Origin: Gammaproteobacteria bacterium
GTDB lineage: Bacteria; Pseudomonadota; Gammaproteobacteria; Steroidobacterales; GCA-2729495
NCBI GenBank assembly: GCA_030066665.1
Contig: JASJBD010000015.1
Span: 1 to 45,087, forward strand
Reading direction: 5' to 3'
DNA: 45,087 bases
Shown here: in pieces, positions 25,947-34,353 of the stretch
Position numbering within the stretch: position 1 is the first letter of the stretch
Layout: the number at the start of each line of letters is the position of its first letter
Notes under the pieces: model-generated
Databases searched by the model: none
The model's input: only the letters and a program-made list of their open reading frames with translations
What the model was told of the DNA's origin: nothing
Position numbers and translations under genes: made by a program

Positions 25947-27800
25947 GTGCGCGCAAGATTCAGTGACCTCTGGCGGCGGGAGCGGCTGGGGCTGACGATG
26001 ATCGTCAGCTCGATGGCGGTGATCGCCGTCACCGTATTCCTGCTGCTGAATTTCGACAGCAACGAGCGGGTCGAACAACTGCGGCGCCAGGGTCCGAGCA
26101 TCACGAGAATCCTGGCTGATATCCCGTTCCCCGAACTGCGCTCCCGACATATCGACTACAGCCCGCTGCGCATTCTGCAAATCGGCCAGGACGACGAGGA
26201 CTTTGCCTACGCCGTGGTCGTTGACAACGACGGCGCGGTCCTCAACGCGGTCAACTCACCCGTCGTGGATGTCGGCAGAATTGCCACCGACGTACCGCAG
26301 GGCGTCTGGAGCGGTGAGCGGCAGGTCAATCTGCCGGGCGCGAATCGCGAAGTGCTCGAGTTTTTCTCGCCGGTGGTGGAAGGCGAGGACATCATGGGGA
26401 CGGTGCGTATCGGCTATTTCATGCCGTCGCTGGGTCTGGACGCGGGCCAGTTGCCGTTCCTCGGCTCGATGGCATTGGCAATCTTCTTGCTGACCCCGCT
26501 GTTCTACTTCACCGTACGTCGCGAAATCCAGCCGATCAAGGCGGTTAACGACCAGATCGCGGCCCGCATCGACCAGGGGCAGTTCAACTCCTGCACCATT
26601 GAAGCCAGCGGCGAGCTAAGCGAGTTCATCGACCGCTTCAACAAGTTCACTGATCTCGCGCGCTCGAAGATCGAGTCGCTGGAGCAGAACAACAACGAGC
26701 TCATTGCGTCACAGAAGCTGTTGAGCTACCGCAAGCTGCGCATCGAGGCCGTACTGAAAGCCATCCCGGAAGCGGTGCTGATTCTCGGCGAAGACGGCAG
26801 TGTCTCGTATGCGAATGAGAAGGTGTCGGACCTGCTTGGCGTGCAGCCGGTCTCGATCATGCACCGCAAGCCCAGCCAGTGGTGCAAACATGCAGAAGCC
26901 CTGTCGTTTCTGAGTCGCTTCGAAGAGAAGACGACCTCGAATTTTTATACCGAGACGGCGCGGTTTACCAGCCCGATCGCCGAGCAAAAGAAACTCTCGA
27001 TCAAGGCCTATCCGCTGTTCTCGCCGAAGGATCCCGACGCGATTTTCGGGCGGTTGATCATCTTGCGCGATGCGACGAAGGAAGCGTTGGCCGAGGAGGG
27101 CCGGGCGAACTTCGTCGCGCACGTTTCCCACGAATTGAAGAACCCGTTGAATACGCTGGGCCTGTATGCAGAGGCGCTGAAGGGTGAGCAGGGCCAGGAA
27201 GAGTCCTTCCGCATCGAGGCCTACAACGTGATCCACGACGAAGTGGAGCGCCTGGCATCCCTGGTCGACAACCTGCTGAACATCACCAAGATCGAGATGG
27301 GCAATCTCAAGATCGACAAGCAGCGCGTTCGCCTGCAGGACTTGTTGCGCGATGCGTTCGAGCACGTGTCGACCAGCGGTCGGGCCAAGGGTCTCGAATT
27401 CAACATCGACATGCCGCCGGAGCTCACCGCGGTTGCCGTCGACAAGGACCTGCTGCGCATCGCGATCAACAACCTGTTGGTCAACGCGATCAAGTACACG
27501 CCGTCAGGGGGCAGCGTAACGCTGCAGGCCGGCGAGACCGACAGCGCCATTGAAATTCGCGTATCAGACACGGGTATTGGCATCGCGCAGGAAGACCAGG
27601 ACAAAATTTTCGACAAGTTTTATCGCGCCGAATCGGACCAGGTCCGGGAAGTTGGCGGCCACGGCCTTGGCCTGCCATTGGCAAAGGAGATCATCGAGCT
27701 GCACCGCGGCCAGCTCAGCGTGAGCAGCCAGCCGGGCCAGGGATCTGAATTTCTGATCAGCCTCTGGAAAGACAGCGGCTTGATGAAGCAGGCGATATGA
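25947..27800 (+). CDS. Membrane sensor histidine kinase with PAS domain
   Basis: I favour the GTG at 25947 (617 residues) because AGGGA stands nine bases upstream; an in-frame GTG at 25926 has no ribosome site. Two membrane helices (MIVSSMAVIAVTVFLLL near residue 14-31 and FLGSMALAIFLLTPLFYFTV near 171-190) flank a periplasmic sensor region. After these come a HAMP-like linker, a PAS domain (VLKAIPEAVLILGEDGSVSYAN), the HisKA helix with the phosphorylated His at 395 (HVSHELKNPLNTL), and an ATPase domain with N, G1 and G2 boxes (NNLLVNAIKYTP, DTGIGIAQED, GHGLGLPLAKEI). It should autophosphorylate and pass phosphate to the receiver proteins on either side. Its stop overlaps the next start (ATGA). 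Confidence 0.93.
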   Translation: MRARFSDLWRRERLGLTMIVSSMAVIAVTVFLLLNFDSNERVEQLRRQGPSITRILADIPFPELRSRHIDYSPLRILQIGQDDEDFAYAVVVDNDGAVLNAVNSPVVDVGRIATDVPQGVWSGERQVNLPGANREVLEFFSPVVEGEDIMGTVRIGYFMPSLGLDAGQLPFLGSMALAIFLLTPLFYFTVRREIQPIKAVNDQIAARIDQGQFNSCTIEASGELSEFIDRFNKFTDLARSKIESLEQNNNELIASQKLLSYRKLRIEAVLKAIPEAVLILGEDGSVSYANEKVSDLLGVQPVSIMHRKPSQWCKHAEALSFLSRFEEKTTSNFYTETARFTSPIAEQKKLSIKAYPLFSPKDPDAIFGRLIILRDATKEALAEEGRANFVAHVSHELKNPLNTLGLYAEALKGEQGQEESFRIEAYNVIHDEVERLASLVDNLLNITKIEMGNLKIDKQRVRLQDLLRDAFEHVSTSGRAKGLEFNIDMPPELTAVAVDKDLLRIAINNLLVNAIKYTPSGGSVTLQAGETDSAIEIRVSDTGIGIAQEDQDKIFDKFYRAESDQVREVGGHGLGLPLAKEIIELHRGQLSVSSQPGQGSEFLISLWKDSGLMKQAI

Positions 27801-28204
27801 GCAAGAAACGCGTCTTGATAGCTGACGACGAGCCCATGGTCCTGCGGGTCCTGCGATTGCAGCTCGAAAAGGCCGGCTACGAAGTCGAAACCGTCCCGAA
27901 CGGTGAAGTGGCGCTGGAACGCATCCGGGAAAGTCATCCCGACGTGCTGATCACGGACATCGAAATGCCGCGTATGTCCGGCGAAGAGCTTTGCGTTGCC
28001 TTGCAAAAAGAATTTCCGGACCGAAAGTTTCCGATCTTTGTCGCGACATCGCTCACCGGTCTCCGGCACCGGGAGTGGGCCAAGGCAATTGACAACCTGC
28101 ACTTTCTGGAGAAGCCGCTCAGCGCCAGGAAGATGCTGACGGCGCTTGGCGATTACTTTTCCGGACACACCAGCGGCCAGGAGCAGGAACCTGCATCATG
28201 CTGA
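27797..28204 (+). CDS. Single-domain response regulator (receiver)
   Basis: 135 residues. Pocket D10/D11/E12 (IADDEP), phosphate-accepting D54 (LITDIEMP), Thr84 (VATS) and Lys106 (LEKP) are all in place. The ATG overlaps the kinase stop (ATGA), so stoichiometric production with the kinase is likely. There is no output domain; a short polar tail follows the receiver. The last seven bases overlap the start of the GGDEF-EAL gene, making that protein a plausible partner. Together with the receiver at 25438 it gives the kinase two candidate targets. Confidence 0.93.
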   Translation: MSKKRVLIADDEPMVLRVLRLQLEKAGYEVETVPNGEVALERIRESHPDVLITDIEMPRMSGEELCVALQKEFPDRKFPIFVATSLTGLRHREWAKAIDNLHFLEKPLSARKMLTALGDYFSGHTSGQEQEPASC

Positions 28205-30375
28205 ATACCGCGATACAGGCTCTGGACCTGGCGAATTACGCCGGCATGGCGACACGCATGTTCCCTGCCAGTCTCGGACTCGCGATTTGCGCCGACGACG
28301 GGAGCCTGCTGAAGGCGAGCGACGATGACATCGCCGACCACGCACAGACGTTGGCCGCAGCCCGGCCCGACTGGGCGGCAGAAGTGCAGGATCTCGAACA
28401 TGTCGAGGTCGCGAATGATGGCTCCGTGATGATCATGAACCTGCAGTCGGATACGGGCATGACTCCCGTGTTCCTGCTGTGGTGGCTGGGCGAGCCGGCA
28501 GCCGGCGAAGCATCCGCCGACATGCACGATACGCTGCTGTCACTGGCAGTTTGCATCCGGAACGAACTGCAACTGCAAACCGAGCTCGACAGCATGGCGC
28601 TGGAGCTTTCCGAGCGCTACGAGGAGCTGAACCTGGTCTATCACACCGACGACCAGGTGAGCTATTTCCGCGAGGGCTATGAAGCGTTCCGCGCCCTCGT
28701 GCAGAACTGCTCGGACTACCTCGATGCCGGCCTGGCCGTACTGCATATGCGAGAAAAAGGCGTGCTGGTAGAGAGCCGCACGGATCTCGATGCGACCGAC
28801 ATGCGTTTGATCCAGTCGGTGCTGGATGACTACCTGTATGACCGGGTAATCGGTAGCTGCGACGTGGAATTTCTGAACAATGAAGGCAACGGTCGGGGCA
28901 ACGATGCGGCGCACATCCCGTATCGCCTGATGGCCGGGCCGATCATGAGTTTCGGCGACCAGGCCGACGGCGTACTCGTCATTGCCAACCTGTTGTCATC
29001 CAAGTCATTCAGCAACAGCGACAAGAACCTGTTGTCGGTCATGTCCCGCAAGGTCGCCAAGATCGTGCAGGGCAGTTACGACGGCCTGACCGGATTGCTG
29101 AACCGGGCGAGCTTTGAACACCTGATCAACAACGAGCTGGAACATATCCGGCACGCAGGCGGCTCGCATTGCCTGCTGCACCTGAATATCGACAAGCTCC
29201 ACCGGATCAACGAGACGCTCGGTCACGATGCCGGTGACATGATCGTGCGGCGTTTCGCGGACGCGATTGCCGAGGACCTGCGCGAGACCGACAAGGTGGC
29301 CCGAATCGGTGGTGACGAAATCGGCGTCCTGATCCATGGTTGCCATGCGCGCAAGGGCATAAGTATTGCCGAAAAGATCCTGAGGACGGTCGCCAACCTC
29401 GACCTCGAATGGCAGGGCGAGCAGTTACACGCCACCGCGAGCGCCGGTGTCGCCGTGCTGGACCAGTCGTCGCGGACCGGCGAACAGGTCATGAAGCAAG
29501 CCGTGATCGCCTGCGACCTTGCCAAGGACGATGGTGGCGATTCGGCCGTAGCCTACGAACCCGACCAGGCGAGTCTGCAGGAGCGCGAGGCCAGTATGTG
29601 GATGGTTGGTACCGTGCACAGCGCGCTGCGCGAGAACCGTTTCCTGTTATACGCGCAGCCCATTACGCCGTTGAAACCATCCGGCGGCGCTCACCTGGAG
29701 ATACTGCTGCGCATGGACGATGGCGAAAAAATCGTCTCACCGCACGCGTTTCTGCCGGCGAGCGAGCGCTATCAGCTGATGACGTCGATCGATCGCTGGG
29801 TGGTTGAAAACTCCCTCGTGGAAATCGGACTGTATCTCGACGGGGAGCCGCGCGTCCGGCCGGTGTTTGGCATCAATCTGTCCGGTCAGTCATTCAACAG
29901 CACGGAATTCCTGGAATTCGCCATCGCGACCCTCGACAAGTCCGGCGTGCCGCCGGAGCTGATCTGTTTCGAGATTACTGAAACTGCCGCAGTCTCCAAT
30001 ATGGCGCGCGCACAGGACTTCATCGCCGCGTTGCGCGCCAAGGGCTGCCAGTTCGCACTGGACGACTTCGGCGCGGGTGTGAGTTCGTTTGGCTACCTGA
30101 AGTCCTTCGACGTGCAATACCTGAAGATTGATGGTGCACTCGTTCGTGACATTGTCGAGGACAAGGTCAACGCTGCGATGGTCGAGTCGGTTCACCAGAT
30201 CGGCCACGTGATGGGCCTGCAAACCATTGCCGAGTTCGTGGAAACCGAAGCGGCGCGCGCGTTGTTGACGAAGATGGGCGTGGATTACATCCAGGGCTAC
30301 CTGATCAGCAAACCCGGCCCACTGCAAGAGCAGCTGGCGATCATGAATGATGCGCCGGCGCTGTCGGCGCTGTGA
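28198..30375 (+). CDS. GGDEF-EAL protein (c-di-GMP turnover), altered signature motifs
   Basis: 725 residues. The first 280 or so are a sensory region, probably GAF-like (about 150-285). The GGDEF domain reads GGDEI at 371-375, with an RxxD inhibitory-site motif (RETD) at 362-365. The EAL domain reads EIL at 501-503 instead of EAL, but keeps the catalytic-type INLSGQSF, FEITET, DDFGAG (D622/D623) and QGYLISKP segments. The phosphodiesterase half is therefore likely active; the cyclase half could be active, reduced, or serve to bind GTP. It has no membrane helix. It overlaps the receiver gene by seven bases, and its stop overlaps the ATPase start by four (GTGA), tying c-di-GMP turnover directly to the pilus motor gene. 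Confidence 0.92.
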   Translation: MLNTAIQALDLANYAGMATRMFPASLGLAICADDGSLLKASDDDIADHAQTLAAARPDWAAEVQDLEHVEVANDGSVMIMNLQSDTGMTPVFLLWWLGEPAAGEASADMHDTLLSLAVCIRNELQLQTELDSMALELSERYEELNLVYHTDDQVSYFREGYEAFRALVQNCSDYLDAGLAVLHMREKGVLVESRTDLDATDMRLIQSVLDDYLYDRVIGSCDVEFLNNEGNGRGNDAAHIPYRLMAGPIMSFGDQADGVLVIANLLSSKSFSNSDKNLLSVMSRKVAKIVQGSYDGLTGLLNRASFEHLINNELEHIRHAGGSHCLLHLNIDKLHRINETLGHDAGDMIVRRFADAIAEDLRETDKVARIGGDEIGVLIHGCHARKGISIAEKILRTVANLDLEWQGEQLHATASAGVAVLDQSSRTGEQVMKQAVIACDLAKDDGGDSAVAYEPDQASLQEREASMWMVGTVHSALRENRFLLYAQPITPLKPSGGAHLEILLRMDDGEKIVSPHAFLPASERYQLMTSIDRWVVENSLVEIGLYLDGEPRVRPVFGINLSGQSFNSTEFLEFAIATLDKSGVPPELICFEITETAAVSNMARAQDFIAALRAKGCQFALDDFGAGVSSFGYLKSFDVQYLKIDGALVRDIVEDKVNAAMVESVHQIGHVMGLQTIAEFVETEAARALLTKMGVDYIQGYLISKPGPLQEQLAIMNDAPALSAL

Positions 30376-32423
30376 CCGAAGCTGCCGAACAACTGGATCG
30401 CAAGGTCTTCAAGGCACGCGTCGGTGTCGAAACCTTCGTGGCGCCTGCCGGCGCGTTGTCGAGCAACGAAATCAATGACGAACTCCACCAGGTACTGACT
30501 GAGTGCATCGAAGACGGTGAGTACGGCATCATCGTCGACCTTGCTGACGTGCCGCAGATAAACAGCCGCGCCATCGAAATCCTGCTTGATACCCAGGATC
30601 TGCTGCTGCAAAAGGGTGGCCGGCTGAAGGTCGTCGGGGCCGGCGCCGTCGTGCTGGAGTCGCTGCAAATCACGGGTTTCGTGCACTACGTCCCGACCCA
30701 GGGCCAGGAGCAGCTGGATCCGCTGCGGGAAGCATCTGCGACCTACAATCCCCTGCCCCTGGGTGAGCTGCTGGTCCGGAAGGAGCTCATCTCGCAGGAG
30801 CAGGTCGAGGAGGCGCTACGGGCCCAGAAGAAGTCGGGCAAACGACTCGGCGAAATCGTGACCGAGCGTGGCTGGCTCGAGGAGCGCCAGGTGTTACAGG
30901 CACTGGCGGAGCAGCTCGATGTACCAATGGTGCGACTGCGGGCCGGTGTTTACGATCCCGAAACCGTGGCGATGCTCGATCACGATACCGCGAAGCGGCT
31001 CAAGGTGCTGCCGCTCTTCCGCGTGCGCGGTGTCGTCGCGCTGGCAACCGCGAATCCGCAGGATATGCCGAGCCTCACGGAAATCGAGGACCGGTTGCAG
31101 GCCACGGTGCGTCCAATCATGGCGCGGGCCGAGGACATCCTGAAGTGCCTCGAGGAAACCAGCGATGAACTGTTCATGTCGGAAGAGTTCATCACTGAGG
31201 TCGATGCCGATTTCGAAGTCGTCGAAAACCTGGCAACTGACGACTACACGACCATTGATGAGATGGCGGCCGGCAGCCCCATCATCAACCTCGTCAATTC
31301 GTTGATTCAGCGTGCCATTCATGACGGCGCCAGTGATATTCACGTCGAGCCTGGCCGCAGCAAGTCGCGGATTCGCTTCCGTATCGACGGCGTGCTGTAC
31401 GAGGTCATGACGCCGCGCATCGAGCTGCATCCGGCGATCGTGTCACGCCTGAAAGTCATGGCCAACCTCGACATCGCCGAGCGGCGGCTGCCACAGGACG
31501 GCCGCATCCAGGTGTTCAGTCAGCAACGCTGTATCGACCTGCGCTTCAGCTCGCTGCCCGGTCTTTACGGCGAGAAAGTTGTGCTCCGTGTGCTGGACAA
31601 GAACCAGGCCATCCTGGACGTGAACAAGCTCGGCATGACCAATGCCAACCTGGCAACGTACCTGAATCTCCTGGACAAGAGCCACGGACTGATCCTGGTC
31701 ACCGGGCCGACCGGTAGTGGTAAGACGACCAGCCTGTATGCGGCGCTGAACCACCTGAACAGCCTGGAAAAGAGCATCGTCACGATCGAGGACCCGGTCG
31801 AGTACCAGATCGACGTGATCAACCAGAACGAGGTCCGCGACAAGATTGGTCTCGGTTTCGCGAAGGTGCTGCGGCACGTGTTACGCCAGGATCCGGATAT
31901 CGTGATGGTCGGCGAGATTCGTGACACCGAGACGGCCACGATCGCGGTGCAGGCTGCACTAACGGGCCATCTCGTCCTGTCGACGCTGCACACGAACGAC
32001 AGCATTGGCGCCGTGACCCGAATGATCGACATGGGCGTGGAGCCCTACCTGTTGTCATCAGCGTTGATCGGCGTGATGGCGCAACGCCTGGTGCGGACGA
32101 TTTGTCCGGCCTGCAAAACGAGTTTCCTTGCCCAACCGGAGGTCCTGAAGCAGTACGGCTGGGAAGGTGACTCGGTGACTCTCAGCCGTGGCCGCGGCTG
32201 CGGTGAATGTTATGACTCGGGCTACAAGGGCCGCATCGCGATCCATGAGCTGATCAAAGCCGATAACAACTTGCAGAAGCTCATCATGAAGAACTCCAGC
32301 CGGGACGAGCTCACCGAGTATCTCGTCGACGCCGACGTGCAGACGCTCTTCCGCGACGGTCTCGGCAGGGTACGCGAAGGCAAGACAACGATTGAAGAAA
32401 TCTCGCGCGTGATCACGAGCTAG
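30372..32423 (+). CDS. STAS-fused MshE/PilB-type pilus extension ATPase
   Basis: 683 residues, GTG start overlapping the previous stop (GTGA). Residues about 12-110 form a STAS domain (IIVDLADVPQINSRAIEILL, then GGRLKVVGAG), with S65 at the position of the phosphorylated Ser of anti-sigma antagonists. Residues 129-181 are an MshEN c-di-GMP-binding domain: two 24-residue motifs (129-152 and 158-181) separated by five residues; the first motif starts with Pro where Arg is usual. The ATPase domain follows: Walker A GPTGSGKT at 445-452, Walker B and Asp/His boxes in VMVGEIRDTET and LSTLHTND, and a four-Cys zinc site (C578, C581, C610, C613). It should power pilus polymerisation at the inner membrane under c-di-GMP control. 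The STAS fusion is unusual. Confidence 0.94.
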   Translation: MTEAAEQLDRKVFKARVGVETFVAPAGALSSNEINDELHQVLTECIEDGEYGIIVDLADVPQINSRAIEILLDTQDLLLQKGGRLKVVGAGAVVLESLQITGFVHYVPTQGQEQLDPLREASATYNPLPLGELLVRKELISQEQVEEALRAQKKSGKRLGEIVTERGWLEERQVLQALAEQLDVPMVRLRAGVYDPETVAMLDHDTAKRLKVLPLFRVRGVVALATANPQDMPSLTEIEDRLQATVRPIMARAEDILKCLEETSDELFMSEEFITEVDADFEVVENLATDDYTTIDEMAAGSPIINLVNSLIQRAIHDGASDIHVEPGRSKSRIRFRIDGVLYEVMTPRIELHPAIVSRLKVMANLDIAERRLPQDGRIQVFSQQRCIDLRFSSLPGLYGEKVVLRVLDKNQAILDVNKLGMTNANLATYLNLLDKSHGLILVTGPTGSGKTTSLYAALNHLNSLEKSIVTIEDPVEYQIDVINQNEVRDKIGLGFAKVLRHVLRQDPDIVMVGEIRDTETATIAVQAALTGHLVLSTLHTNDSIGAVTRMIDMGVEPYLLSSALIGVMAQRLVRTICPACKTSFLAQPEVLKQYGWEGDSVTLSRGRGCGECYDSGYKGRIAIHELIKADNNLQKLIMKNSSRDELTEYLVDADVQTLFRDGLGRVREGKTTIEEISRVITS

Positions 32424-32425
32424 CC

Positions 32426-33559
32426 ATGCCGATCGAATTGCAGACAGCAGCCGCGGGATCAGCGCCCGACGTCAAGGTCGGGAAGAAGTCCGGAACAAAG
32501 CCGTCACGCGGGTTTGGTGCCGGTAAACCCGGACCGCGCGACCGGATGGCGTTTACGGAGCAGTTGGCACTTCTGCTCGAGACCGGCATGCCACTCCACG
32601 CCGCTCTGCAAAGCCTGCGGCAACAGGCGGGCAACCCCGGCATGCGCGCCATCATCGAGGAAATGATCGCGGACGTGGAGTCCGGTCAGCGCTTTGCCAG
32701 CGCACTGGCCAAACATCCGGAGCTCTTTTCGACGACGTACGTGAATCTCGTGTCTGCCAGTGAAGGCAGCGGTTTCCTGCCGAAAGTGCTCGAACAGCTG
32801 CTGGCGGAAGAGGAAAAGCGCGAGGAACTGCGCAATACGATCGTGTCGGCGCTGACCTATCCGGCGTTCCTGATGGGGTTCTCCGTGCTGGTCGTGATAT
32901 TCGTACTGGTGCTGGTGTTCCCGAAATTCGCGGATATGTTCGCACGCATCAAGGATCAGTTGCCCGCCACGACGCTGGGCCTGATGTGGCTCAGTGACAT
33001 GCTGCGAATTTACTGGTGGCAGGTCCTGGCCACGCTGGGCGGAGCCGTATTTCTGTTCCAGCGCGCGGTCAGCTCGGACGCCGGTCGCGCGACGCTCGAT
33101 CGCTGGGCACTGACGCTGCCTGGTGTGCGCAGCATCTTCGTGCAGCTCTATATCACGCAGTCATTTCGGGTTCTGAGCCTGTCGCTGTCGCATGGCGTGT
33201 CCGTCGTCGATGCCCTGGAGGCCACGCGCGACGTCGTCAAGAACCGGCTGTTCCGTCGTCTGCTGAAAAATGTGGAGCGATCGGTACAGGAGGGCGGCAC
33301 GATCGCGGCGGGGTTCGCGGATGCTGATTTCGTGCCGGAGCTGGCCGAGCAGATGGTCACGACCGCGGAGGCATCCGGCAACCTGGCACCGGTGCTGGGC
33401 CGCGTCGCTGAACACTACGAACGTGAACTGAGTCGCAAATTGCTGGCGCTCAGCAAGATGGCCGAGCCCATCATGCTGCTGGTCATGGGGCTGGTGGTCG
33501 GCATCATCGTGAGCTCGCTGATCCTGCCGATCTTCAAGCTCAGCAAGGCGGTGACTTGA
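32426..33559 (+). CDS. Inner-membrane platform protein, GspF/PilC/MshG family
   Basis: 377 residues with the two T2SSF repeats: the first from about 42 (FTEQLALLLETGMPLHAALQ) and the second from about 245 (FRVLSLSLSHGVSVVDALE). Membrane helices lie near 150-170, 197-212 and 350-371. It forms the inner-membrane platform that the ATPase at 30372 turns, and it recruits pilins. It follows the ATPase gene by two bases, the usual MSHA/type IV pilus order. The N-terminal 40 residues are a polar extension rich in Lys and Gly. The 148-base gap after it holds a CRP-like site and the ribosome site of the pilin gene. Confidence 0.95.
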   Translation: MPIELQTAAAGSAPDVKVGKKSGTKPSRGFGAGKPGPRDRMAFTEQLALLLETGMPLHAALQSLRQQAGNPGMRAIIEEMIADVESGQRFASALAKHPELFSTTYVNLVSASEGSGFLPKVLEQLLAEEEKREELRNTIVSALTYPAFLMGFSVLVVIFVLVLVFPKFADMFARIKDQLPATTLGLMWLSDMLRIYWWQVLATLGGAVFLFQRAVSSDAGRATLDRWALTLPGVRSIFVQLYITQSFRVLSLSLSHGVSVVDALEATRDVVKNRLFRRLLKNVERSVQEGGTIAAGFADADFVPELAEQMVTTAEASGNLAPVLGRVAEHYERELSRKLLALSKMAEPIMLLVMGLVVGIIVSSLILPIFKLSKAVT

Positions 33560-33592
33560 GTCGCGGCACGTCGCCGCGCCGGGTTTATGTAA

Positions 33593-33608
33593 TGTGAACC
33601 GGTTCATA
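33593..33608 (+). promoter_or_regulatory. CRP/Vfr-like binding site upstream of the first pilin gene
   Basis: TGTGAACCGGTTCATA matches the CRP consensus TGTGA-N6-TCACA in nine of ten defined positions and contains the perfect palindrome TGAACCGGTTCA (33595-33606). AAGAAT at 33630-33635 could be a -10 box, placing the site near -41, the class II activator position. CRP-family control of type IV pili is known in other Gammaproteobacteria. Confidence 0.5.
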
Positions 33609-33707
33609 TCCAACTACCCGAAATTGGTAAAGAATTGCCGCCAGCGACCGATGAATACCTGTGAGCTCCCGGGATGGAGCGTTGCATAGGCGAACGGAGA
33701 TCCGTCC

Positions 33708-34280
33708 ATGAGACAGGCTACGGCTAAAATCAGGCAAGCAGGCTTCACCCTGGTGGAGCTGCTGATCGTTGCGATCATCCTGGCGATTCTGGCGGCGATT
33801 GTCGTACCCCAGTTTGCATCGACGACTACGGATGCCCAGGAAGCCGCACTGCGTGCGAACCTGTCAGCGATTCGCGGCGCGATTTCCTTGTACCGCCAGC
33901 AGCACAACGAGTACCCGGGCGCGGTTGCTGCAACCGGTGGCACCTGTGGCGGCACCGCCGGCAGTGGTGCAGCGGAGACGCGTGCAGCGCTGGTCGAGCA
34001 ACTCACACGTTACTCGAACGCGTCGGGCGAAACCTGTTCGCGGCCTGAAAGCGGTTCCTTCCCGTTCGGTCCCTATCTCGACGAGAATGACATCCCGGCC
34101 AACCCGGTAACCGGCAACAACGCCGTGGCGATCGTGCCATCCACCGATGCCGCGGCAGGTGACCTGGCAATGCAGGGCGCGGGCGCGGGTCTTGGCTGGC
34201 GCTATGACCCGACCTCCGGCAAGTTCATCGCCAACGATACCGACACCGACTCGCAGGGTACGCGCTACGACGCATACTGA
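33708..34280 (+). CDS. Major pilin-like pseudopilin (GspG/MshA-like)
   Basis: The 190-residue product has CGGAG before the ATG. Its short leader (MRQATAKIRQAG) ends at a prepilin peptidase site before FTLVE, with the conserved Glu at +5 of the mature protein, followed by the hydrophobic assembly helix (LLIVAIILAILAAIVVPQF). The globular part starts like GspG (ISLYRQQHNEYPG) and contains two Cys that may form a disulfide (in GGTCGGT and SGETCSRP). It comes first among the pilin genes and sits behind its own likely promoter, so it is the best candidate for the main subunit. A palindromic element follows it and may separate its expression from that of the minor pilins. Confidence 0.93.
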   Translation: MRQATAKIRQAGFTLVELLIVAIILAILAAIVVPQFASTTTDAQEAALRANLSAIRGAISLYRQQHNEYPGAVAATGGTCGGTAGSGAAETRAALVEQLTRYSNASGETCSRPESGSFPFGPYLDENDIPANPVTGNNAVAIVPSTDAAAGDLAMQGAGAGLGWRYDPTSGKFIANDTDTDSQGTRYDAY

Positions 34281-34288
34281 GTAGGGCC

Positions 34289-34329
34289 TTCTGGTCTTTC
34301 TCCGGGGGGACATTCTGGTTTTTCTCCGG
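34289..34329 (+). repeat. Direct repeat, 17 bases with 24-base period, in the REP-like element
   Basis: 34289-34305 and 34313-34329 match in 16 of 17 bases (a C/T difference). The second copy forms most of the left arm of the palindrome at 34306-34353, so part of that arm has been duplicated in tandem. Confidence 0.7.
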
Positions 34330-34353
34330 AAGGAGAAAAAGCTGAATGTCCCC
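34306..34353 (+). repeat. REP-like palindrome A that contains the start of the next pseudopilin gene
   Basis: The outer arms are GGGGACATTC (34306-34315) and GAATGTCCCC (34344-34353), a perfect ten-base match. An inner stem of nine bases (34319-34327 with 34332-34340) closes on a GGAA loop. The Shine-Dalgarno sequence AAGGAG (34330-34335) and the ATG (34346) of the following gene lie inside it. The same outer sequence recurs at 36321-36348. Palindromes of this GGGGACA type resemble REP elements mobilised by Y1 transposases; that link is from memory and untested. Confidence 0.75.
34330..34335 (+). promoter_or_regulatory. Shine-Dalgarno AAGGAG held in the loop and stem of palindrome A
   Basis: AAGGAG stands ten bases before the ATG at 34346. 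Four of its bases pair with CTCC (34324-34327) in the predicted hairpin, so folding of the mRNA could limit initiation. Confidence 0.5.
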
